Source: Abditibacteriaceae bacterium
Lineage (GTDB): Bacteria > Armatimonadota > Abditibacteriia > Abditibacteriales > Abditibacteriaceae
Direction: 5' to 3'
Length of the DNA: 46,323 nucleotides
Assembly (NCBI GenBank): GCA_019239895.1
Contig: JAFAZH010000011.1
Coordinates: forward strand, 1-46,323
Made by a program: the position numbers and the translations under genes. The notes under the pieces were generated by a model. The model was not told the origin of the DNA. It was given only the letters and a program-made list of their open reading frames with translations, and searched no databases. Positions 40,361-46,323 of this stretch are shown piece after piece (position 1 is the stretch's first letter; every line of letters starts with the position of its first letter).

Positions 40361-40400
40361 AGAGTAGGCACCGCCTAAATCCTAAGGCGGTGCCTACTCT
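40361..40400. terminator. strong bidirectional hairpin terminator
   Basis: AGAGTAGGCACCGCCT (40361-40376) and AGGCGGTGCCTACTCT (40385-40400) form a perfect 16-bp stem with an 8-nt loop, in the gap (40183-40448) between the convergent Ig-like gene and paralog B. There is no T-run, but position and stability fit a shared transcription end. I see nothing else in this gap. Confidence 0.65.
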
Positions 40401-40448
40401 CGCGGGTTGGCTGCAATCTACTGTCTGGTTAACTGCTCATCGCTCAGC

Positions 40449-40892
40449 TCAAGGCGGCCAACTTTTTTTGTCCAAGTCGCGGCAGATACCGCAGGGGCGA
40501 AAGCGTTGGGCTTCAGCCTGGGCACGCGTCACCAGGCGGGCATATGTGTCCCGGTTGCCCCGGTTCCCATAGTTTCGGTTTTTATTAAGCGACTCATATC
40601 GCCACAAGGGACAGTCGCGGTGCCAATGATAGACACCTGTGCGCCCTCGAATCATGACGCTACTGCTCAACGGTGGGCGATAAGCTTTAGCTTCCTGCAT
40701 AACATCCAAATCATCGGTTCCGTCCCAAGCATGAGATGTTGCAGTATCAGATGCCGCACCTACATCGGGTGCAACAGGCCGTTGGTTATCATTCTGGGTA
40801 AGGGCTACTACGACGCCACAGCAGAAGAGAACAGCACCAAGACTCAGGCAAGCCTCAGCACACAAGCGTCCTCGAACATAGAATATTTTCAT
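40449..40892 (-). CDS. single-pass membrane protein with a C-terminal Cys/His motif (paralog B)
   Basis: A 147-residue paralog of the 36977-37657 product. The membrane segment EACLSLGAVLFCCGVVVALT (about residues 13-32) matches closely. The YRPP stretch, VYHWHRDCP and LVTRAQAEAQRFRPCGIC are also shared; PCGIC is closer than paralog A to the Ada-type zinc-binding pattern. The middle regions differ in length and sequence. If the N-terminus is inside, the Cys/His module faces the periplasm or outside. The start ATG 40892 has only a weak RBS. It lies downstream of the tethered sigma factor gene on the same strand (290-bp gap) and might belong to its transcription unit. No function is known to me. 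Confidence 0.7.
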   Translation of the reverse strand: MKIFYVRGRLCAEACLSLGAVLFCCGVVVALTQNDNQRPVAPDVGAASDTATSHAWDGTDDLDVMQEAKAYRPPLSSSVMIRGRTGVYHWHRDCPLWRYESLNKNRNYGNRGNRDTYARLVTRAQAEAQRFRPCGICRDLDKKSWPP

Positions 40893-41062
40893 ATCAGGTT
40901 CTCACTGGGAGGTAGACCTGCCCGCAGTAGGTTTAGACAGGCACTACAGGTCGCGCTTTCAAGGATGTGGTTAGGGCTGCGTCATGGAGATACCGCTTCG
41001 CGGCCTTGGTGGAACGCAGGATAGCAAGGAAAGCGAACAGGCGCAGTGGCTAGGTGTAGTGG

Positions 41063-41153
41063 CTATAAGGCTCGACCAAACTGCCCCAGACATTTAGCTG
41101 CCTGTTTAACGGCTTCCTCTAAGACCTGCCAGATTTCGCGGCTATCATCTACC
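41063..41153 (-). other. short open stretch in the 290-bp gap, possible gene remnant
   Basis: One minus-strand frame reads VDDSREIWQVLEEAVKQAAK and ends at a TAG at 41063-41065 after 30 codons. It has coding-like composition but no start codon and follows an in-frame stop. It may be the tail of a lost gene or chance. The rest of 40893-41182 shows nothing recognisable. Confidence 0.2.
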
Positions 41154-41182
41154 AGTCATCTATCCCGTTTCCACTGCCCTGG

Positions 41183-44100
41183 CTACAGTTGGGGATTGCC
41201 AATGACCCGAATGTCATCGAAGTCGGCGGTGCCAGTGCTTTGCTGCATCATGGGCCGCAGCACCAATTGTGTGGCACCTGGCGGAATTGTCAGGACGACT
41301 TCTCTGGTACTCCAAGGTGAGTCCTGCTTTAACGTTAGCTTGGTCGTAGCATTAGCTAACTCCTGAACATTGGGCAACGGTGTGTTGTCAGTTCGATAGA
41401 AACTCAAGTCGAGGCGGGCACCATCACCAGCGGCGGGGCCGCATTGAGCAATGTGAGCGCGGAGGCGCAACTTAATTTTAAGCGTTTTCCAATCGGGCTT
41501 GAGATGCACCACATCGGCCACGCCCACACTATAGGGTGGATCATCACTGACCAGATGCAGGAAGTGGTTGCCATCCTCTTCGGCTATTTTGGTGTGGGTG
41601 TGATCGCGCAGCACCCAGCCCGCTGGATTACCATCTTCGCCCGTGTTCTCAAAAGTGCCATCCACAAAGGCCGGGAGTTGCGGCTGCACCTCGGCGTCGC
41701 CCTCATTGGGGTCTGCATTTTGGTTAGGGGCTGCCGGGCTAAGACCCTGCAACCATTGAGCCGTGCCTGGATTAACGCTAAACCTATTGCCTGCTGCCGT
41801 CGGAGCGGTCGGGATGTCAACCCCTGGTGTGCGTGCCATGCTCGCCCGAAGCTGAGCCGCGCGCAGGGTGTCTGCCTCCTTGGCCTGAATCCCGATGGCC
41901 TGGTTCATGGTGCCAGGCGTGAATCTGCTTGTTGGGGCTGTTCCACTGCGGACATAGGCTACGCCAGCCATCTGTCTTGCTGTCGCCTGGTAGCCTGGCA
42001 TATTGACGTTCATCACGGTGCCAACCCCAGTTTTAGGGTCGCCCAATTCAATATAAGCAGGCTGTCCGGGAGCCGCTGTCGCCACCCCAACGAACTGATT
42101 GGTCAGGGGCACGTTGGCCGTCAAGCCGATAGCATCGAAGTCGGCGATGCCTGCCGCATGGTTGAGTGAAACCGTAATCTGCACCTGTTCCGCGCCTGGC
42201 AGAACTGGAACGACCAAGCTTAATGGTGTCCAGTCGCGGTCATTTCTGAGGTATTGAAACGAGGGCGCGGCCATGCTCTTATCCTCGCGCATAAAAGTTA
42301 CTTCTAAGTGCGCGCCATTCCAGGCTTGCGCATCCACTTTGAGATTTGAGGTGCGGATAACGCCGCTGACTTTGAGCGTTTTCCAGGCGGGATCAACGGC
42401 ATGTAAGATGGTGGCGCTGACTGTGGTGAAGGGGCTATCGTTGGTCAGGCGCAGAAAGTGATTACCATTTTCGGTCAGCACTTTGGCTTTGGTAAGGTCG
42501 CTGAGGTTCCAGCCTGCGGTATTGCCACCTGCCTCCGGGTTTTCAAAGTTGCCATTGGGCAGTTCTACTGGCATCGGCTGCAAAGGGCTAATGGCCACAT
42601 CGCCGCCCGGAAATGCTGCTGTCGCCACCCCAACCTCTCCTGTGGGCAGTGCGACTGGCGCAACCTCAGTGGCCGAGCCTGGCGCGGCACCTGGAGCACC
42701 ACCAAATGCAAATCCAGCAACAGGTGCGGCACCGGGCACCGGAGCAAAGCCAGCGGTAGCCCACTCGCCACCGGGCCAAGGAGTGACTCCTATCGCCTGT
42801 GCTCCAGGCGCGGGCCGGGGCACGCCTGTAATGGAAAAGTCGCCAGGTGAGCCGTTGGCATAGCGCGGCTCGTTGGCCGTTTGATAATAGCCCATTGCCA
42901 GCAGCAAATTCACCTGCTCAACTGTAGGCGGACTATTCATGACTAAGAAATCATCCAGGTCAAAGGTGCCAGTAGCCTGGTGCAAGCCAAAGGAAAGCAC
43001 GGCTGCCGCTGCGTCAGTTGGTGTATCCACATAGAGGTGGAACGGCGTCCAAGTTGGAGCACCTAAGCTGGTCAGCAATGTGGCTGGCCCACTGATGGTC
43101 TTGCCTTTTGCGTTCTCAAAAGTTACATCCAGATGCATTCTATCTTGCGGATCGTTGGCTTTGGGAAGCAAATTATTCACCCGCATCCGCCACAGCAGCA
43201 AGAGTTTACGTTGCGCTGGGTCTACTGGGACGCGATAGCGCACCATCACTTCGCCTTCGGGATCGGTGCTGGTCAGGCGCAGGAAATGATTGTCATTTTC
43301 TGCGCCTACCTGTCCTATCGTGGGGTCACTGAACATTGAGCCGAGCGGTCGCCCCTGCGGGTTGAGGCGTTCGGTCATGCTGGCGATAGCCGTGGCCTGG
43401 TTGTAAGGGTCTAATCCCTTGATGTCGCCGAGGGTGGCAGGCAAGCCGCGATCCTGCGGCATCCGGGGGGTGAAGGTGACATTGCCAAAGGAGGGAACTT
43501 TGGCGGGCACAATAGTGATGTCATCCACTGCCAGTTGCCCCGATGGTCCCCAGATGCCCGCATCTACATAGAGATGATGCGTGCCAGGGGAAATGCGCGT
43601 CACGGTACTTAATACGATCCAGTCCGAATCATGAGTCAAGGTCGGATACGCTTCGGCATAGCCCAATACTTTGTCCTGCCGATCCTTGAAGGTGATACCA
43701 ACGTGGGCGTTTTCATAAGGCTTATCACCAAGTTGCAGGTTGGTCGTCTTCATGCGCGCGAGGATGCGTAGGGCACGCAGCGCAGGGTCAATGACTATGG
43801 TCGTATCTATGGTTTTAGGATCGGTGGGATTCAGGCCATTGATAAGAACGTAATGGTTGCCATTCGGCTCGGTTAGCACCTTGACATTACCGTGGACATT
43901 CCAACCGACTGGCTTCCCTGCTTCGTCAATCTCTTCAAAGTTGCCCTGCGGCAACAAGTTCTCAGCAGGCGCAAAGTCCACGGCGGGGTCATTGGCGTGT
44001 TGAGTCGCGGCAATACCAGCCTTTTGCGCCGCCGCATTCGCCTGTGCAGCATCAGCTTGCGCCGCTAAGACATCGGCGCGTTTAGACTGATAAAGTGCGG

Positions 44101-46054
44101 CGGCCTTGGCTGCTTGATCGGCAGTGAGCGGGGCATTGGCCCTGCCCTTGCCCCGGCCCTTATCTGTAACTATGGCACCCTCGTCCGCACCAACGGCCTG
44201 GTGACCAGGCCCGACGCCGCTTGGCTCGCCAGTGGCGTCAGCCTCCGGGTCTTTGGTGGTGGCGATGAGGGGCTTGCTGTCCTTGAAACGATATAATCCG
44301 GCTTCGATGCGATCCCAGAGCGCCACATCACGCGCGGGCAAGTCTTTGCCACTGCCTAAGTCCTTACCAACGACGATGGCAAAAACGCCATCCGGCGAAT
44401 TCGCCAGTTCATCCAGGTTGACCTTTTGCTTCTCATCGCCGCGCACATGCAGCGCGGCGTCTTTGCCAATAATGACGGTTTTGGGCTTAGGCTCCGTCAA
44501 TTCGCTCGTCTTACCCGTGGGCAGCGTGAACGAACTGACTTCCAACACTAATTGTTGCTTAGTCAGGTTAACTGAACGTAAGCGGCCTTCAACTTGAATC
44601 TCGCCCGCCCGCAGCCCCGCTTGGGGAAGTCCCGTGGCAGGCGTGATGGTATTATCACCGGTGCCATTCGTCTCTGGTTTGCTGGTCTCAGCTTCAGAGG
44701 TGTCGGCAGTTGCATCCGCTAATAATAGGCGCGGCGACTGGCGCTGGGCCACTGCCGCCCGCTGCACTCTGACGTGCGGAGATCGTGCCCCATAAAGCAC
44801 TGCCGAATGCAGCATCGCCTCTTTAGAATGGTGTTTGATGGTAGAGGAAACTGGCTCTGCTGTCTTTTGCGTCAAGTTATGCTGCGCTAGGTTAGGCTGT
44901 GGCAAGTGTTTTACGGCGGCAATCGCTAAGTGCGCCAGATGTCCGGCCCCCGTGCCACCCAAAGTTAAACCGACACAGGCCATCACGCCTAATTTGATTT
45001 TTGTAATTAACATAGCCTTTAACACTCCTTCGGATAAAGAGAGCGCCTTCACGCCCGCTAACTCTGCCGTTGCGCTGCTGGCCCCAACTCCACTGGCCAT
45101 AACGCCACTGGCGGTCGTGCCGGTGGCTCCCACTCCAGCACTGCTACCAAAGGCTGTGGTCGTAGCGGCTGCGGTGGTAGTAACTGGCCCGCTGGCCGCG
45201 ACCGTGGCGGCTCCTGTTCCCCCAGTTGCACTCATGGCAGTTGAAGCACCAGCAGTCGAGGCACCACTGGCACTAATCCCTGTCGCCCCAGTGCTTGTAG
45301 CACTGCCCGTAACGCTGTGGGCCGCGATGTGACGTGCAGCGGTGCTATGGATAGCAATACCCTGTGCGGTAAGGGTACCGGCGGCCCCGCCTGCGACGCC
45401 AGAAGTTACCTGCGCCACGACTTGCGTCACTATGGCGGCACAGCCGACGGGTGCGGCACGCACTGCATGGTCAGCCAGGAGGCTACCTAAGAGGGCAAGC
45501 GGCACCACGTAGCCATGGCGGGAGAAGTAGCGGCGCATTTTATCAAGGGCGCGTGCCACGCGCTTTTCGGCGGCATCGGTCGAAACATTGAGCGACTGCG
45601 CCGTTTCCTTAAAGCTTTTGCCTTCAAAGAAGCGCAAGAGGAGAGCATTGCGCTCGTCGCCGCCCAAGCTTGACAGGGCGTCATGCAGCAGAGGCTCAAG
45701 CTGGGCCCAGCTTGCGTCCTGCGTTCGCGTCTCGCCGATCATGTCTTCAACCGCCTTTCGCTCGCGCTGCTGGCGTCGCATTTCTTGCTTGAGCGCGTTT
45801 TTCGAGGCGAAGCGGGCCGTATTGAAGAGCCAACCGGAAAGCAGCGTGCCTTCGCGTAGCGTGGACGCTTTGCGGGCGAGAATGACGAAAACGACCTGCG
45901 TCACGTCCTCGGCCAGCGACGGGTCGCGCAATTCGCGCAAACACGTCGAATAAACGAGGTTCACATAGCGTTCCACGATAATCGTAAACGCTGCCTGCGA
46001 GCCGTTTTCCACATACTCCCGAATGAGCTGCCAATCCTGTATCAACGCATTCAC
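41183..46054 (-). CDS. ECF sigma factor fused through a membrane segment to four jelly-roll-like repeats
   Basis: A 1623-residue protein. Residues 1-180 are an ECF sigma factor: region 2 (FTIIVERYVNLVYSTCLREL, EDVTQVVFVILARKA) at about 20-65 and region 4 (LGGDERNALLLRFFEGKSF, then TAQSLNVSTDAAEKRVARAL) at about 128-178. An Ala/Thr/Ser/Gly-rich stretch (about 218-330) follows, then a membrane helix (LGVMACVGLTLGGTGAG, about 355-379). Beyond it come a DUF5666-like barrel (about 478-585), an Ala-rich helix (about 638-685) and four beta-sandwich repeats (about 697-850, 915-1041, 1162-1310 and 1460-1623). Each repeat carries GNHFLRL- or GNHYVLI-like and FDDI-like strands, similar to CBM4/9-type modules. 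The start is placed at GTG 46054 by family N-termini (VNALIQDW); TTG 46045 and TTG 46150 are alternatives. It is inferred to be a sigma factor held at the membrane with an outside glycan sensor. Confidence 0.8.
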   Translation of the reverse strand: MNALIQDWQLIREYVENGSQAAFTIIVERYVNLVYSTCLRELRDPSLAEDVTQVVFVILARKASTLREGTLLSGWLFNTARFASKNALKQEMRRQQRERKAVEDMIGETRTQDASWAQLEPLLHDALSSLGGDERNALLLRFFEGKSFKETAQSLNVSTDAAEKRVARALDKMRRYFSRHGYVVPLALLGSLLADHAVRAAPVGCAAIVTQVVAQVTSGVAGGAAGTLTAQGIAIHSTAARHIAAHSVTGSATSTGATGISASGASTAGASTAMSATGGTGAATVAASGPVTTTAAATTTAFGSSAGVGATGTTASGVMASGVGASSATAELAGVKALSLSEGVLKAMLITKIKLGVMACVGLTLGGTGAGHLAHLAIAAVKHLPQPNLAQHNLTQKTAEPVSSTIKHHSKEAMLHSAVLYGARSPHVRVQRAAVAQRQSPRLLLADATADTSEAETSKPETNGTGDNTITPATGLPQAGLRAGEIQVEGRLRSVNLTKQQLVLEVSSFTLPTGKTSELTEPKPKTVIIGKDAALHVRGDEKQKVNLDELANSPDGVFAIVVGKDLGSGKDLPARDVALWDRIEAGLYRFKDSKPLIATTKDPEADATGEPSGVGPGHQAVGADEGAIVTDKGRGKGRANAPLTADQAAKAAALYQSKRADVLAAQADAAQANAAAQKAGIAATQHANDPAVDFAPAENLLPQGNFEEIDEAGKPVGWNVHGNVKVLTEPNGNHYVLINGLNPTDPKTIDTTIVIDPALRALRILARMKTTNLQLGDKPYENAHVGITFKDRQDKVLGYAEAYPTLTHDSDWIVLSTVTRISPGTHHLYVDAGIWGPSGQLAVDDITIVPAKVPSFGNVTFTPRMPQDRGLPATLGDIKGLDPYNQATAIASMTERLNPQGRPLGSMFSDPTIGQVGAENDNHFLRLTSTDPEGEVMVRYRVPVDPAQRKLLLLWRMRVNNLLPKANDPQDRMHLDVTFENAKGKTISGPATLLTSLGAPTWTPFHLYVDTPTDAAAAVLSFGLHQATGTFDLDDFLVMNSPPTVEQVNLLLAMGYYQTANEPRYANGSPGDFSITGVPRPAPGAQAIGVTPWPGGEWATAGFAPVPGAAPVAGFAFGGAPGAAPGSATEVAPVALPTGEVGVATAAFPGGDVAISPLQPMPVELPNGNFENPEAGGNTAGWNLSDLTKAKVLTENGNHFLRLTNDSPFTTVSATILHAVDPAWKTLKVSGVIRTSNLKVDAQAWNGAHLEVTFMREDKSMAAPSFQYLRNDRDWTPLSLVVPVLPGAEQVQITVSLNHAAGIADFDAIGLTANVPLTNQFVGVATAAPGQPAYIELGDPKTGVGTVMNVNMPGYQATARQMAGVAYVRSGTAPTSRFTPGTMNQAIGIQAKEADTLRAAQLRASMARTPGVDIPTAPTAAGNRFSVNPGTAQWLQGLSPAAPNQNADPNEGDAEVQPQLPAFVDGTFENTGEDGNPAGWVLRDHTHTKIAEEDGNHFLHLVSDDPPYSVGVADVVHLKPDWKTLKIKLRLRAHIAQCGPAAGDGARLDLSFYRTDNTPLPNVQELANATTKLTLKQDSPWSTREVVLTIPPGATQLVLRPMMQQSTGTADFDDIRVIGNPQL

Positions 46055-46074
46055 CTCACTTCTAATATGTCCAT
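46051..46074 (-). promoter_or_regulatory. possible leader peptide overlapping the sigma factor start
   Basis: An ATG at 46074 preceded by AGGCGGGGGA opens a seven-codon frame, MDILEVR, whose TGA (46053-46051) overlaps the GTG start of the sigma factor gene as GTGA. This arrangement fits translational coupling and supports the GTG start, though such short frames also arise by chance. Confidence 0.3.
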
Positions 46075-46183
46075 TCCCCCGCCTAAACCGACAACTTGAA
46101 GCAACAATTTTTATTGTTAATAAAGTTTCGACATGAGGCTCGCTGAACAATATACATCTGCTGGATAAAGGTCTTTAGAACTC

Positions 46184-46323
46184 CTAACAAAATGAAGATT
46201 TAAGATGCGCCTGACAGATCAAAGCGCAACTCAACCTCAAGAAGGCTTCATGCACATCGTCACGTCGTTCGTAACGCACCCGCAGGCGACGATACTGGTG
46301 CAACCAACTTTGGGTGCGTTCCA
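46184..46323 (-). CDS. IS5-family transposase, C-terminal fragment
   Basis: On the minus strand the frame entering from the window edge reads ERTQSWLHQYRRLRVRYERR and then DDVHEAFLRLSCALIC, and stops at 46184-46186. ERT-SWL--YRRL-VRYER followed by a hydrophobic LSCALI helix is the C-terminal signature of IS5-family DDE transposases (the Glu belongs to the DDE triad region). Downstream GGAGTTCTAAAGACC (46171-46185, read on the minus strand) may be the terminal inverted repeat. Most of the gene is outside the window. Confidence 0.8.
   Translation of the reverse strand, partial: ERTQSWLHQYRRLRVRYERRDDVHEAFLRLSCALICQAHLKSSFC

Noticed and set aside
44835..45332. A 165-codon plus-strand frame rich in Ala, Pro and Val
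   Set aside because: It is the antisense of the Ala/Thr/Ser/Gly-rich linker of the sigma factor fusion; low complexity keeps the opposite frame open.
46103..46118. AACAAT/ATTGTT inverted repeat upstream of the sigma factor as an operator
   Set aside because: Six-base AT-rich arms with a T4 spacer are expected by chance in such a region; no second copy was seen.

Overview
The window looks like a chromosomal segment of a free-living, carbohydrate-degrading bacterium, most probably Armatimonadota or a neighbouring planctomycete-like or verrucomicrobial lineage. This is inferred from the mix of multidomain secreted hydrolases, membrane proteins resembling the DUF6784/6785 group, and ECF sigma factors carrying a membrane anchor and a large C-terminal extension. 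No rRNA, tRNA or CRISPR array was seen, so the lineage call stays tentative. Both edges cut through transposase genes: an IS982-type C-terminus at the left (1-135) and an IS5-type C-terminus at the right (46184-46323).

The left two thirds (about 210-30507) is a large accessory locus for polysaccharide breakdown. It starts with a GH18-type hydrolase, a class-C-beta-lactamase-like serine hydrolase and a divergent sodium:solute symporter. Next comes a GntR-type regulator with a periplasmic-binding-protein-like sensor domain, preceded by a 38-bp near-perfect palindrome that is probably its own operator. Downstream, mostly on the plus strand, lie SGNH esterases (one with two complete catalytic domains), GH5-like, GH43, GH30 and GH42-like enzymes, a ricin-lectin/esterase/SMP-30 fusion, a polytopic membrane protein of the DUF6785 type, a frameshifted Asp-box protein, a NodB deacetylase, a DegT aminotransferase and a serine hydrolase fused to a DUF4185-like domain. 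No SusC/SusD pair or ABC sugar importer is visible; the symporter and the DUF6785-like protein are the only transport candidates. Together the genes suggest deacetylation and hydrolysis of an acetylated plant-type glycan (xylan or pectin), but the substrate is inferred.

The middle (30544-36074) is housekeeping-like: a DUF427 protein, a secreted M1 aminopeptidase, PurA and a divergent LysR regulator.

The right third (36120-46054) may be a surface-sensing module. It holds a membrane-anchored FGE-like protein, two paralogous single-pass proteins with a shared Cys/His motif, a secreted protein of five tandem Ig-like repeats lying between the paralogs, and a 1623-residue protein that joins an ECF sigma factor through a transmembrane segment to four jelly-roll-like repeats. 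This last protein is the most unusual object in the window.

Several small palindromic or mirrored repeats (9884-10025, 15711-15800, 28086-28236, 37803-38067) sit in the intergenic gaps and point to MITE or IS-remnant activity. One of them is inserted almost directly against a start codon.
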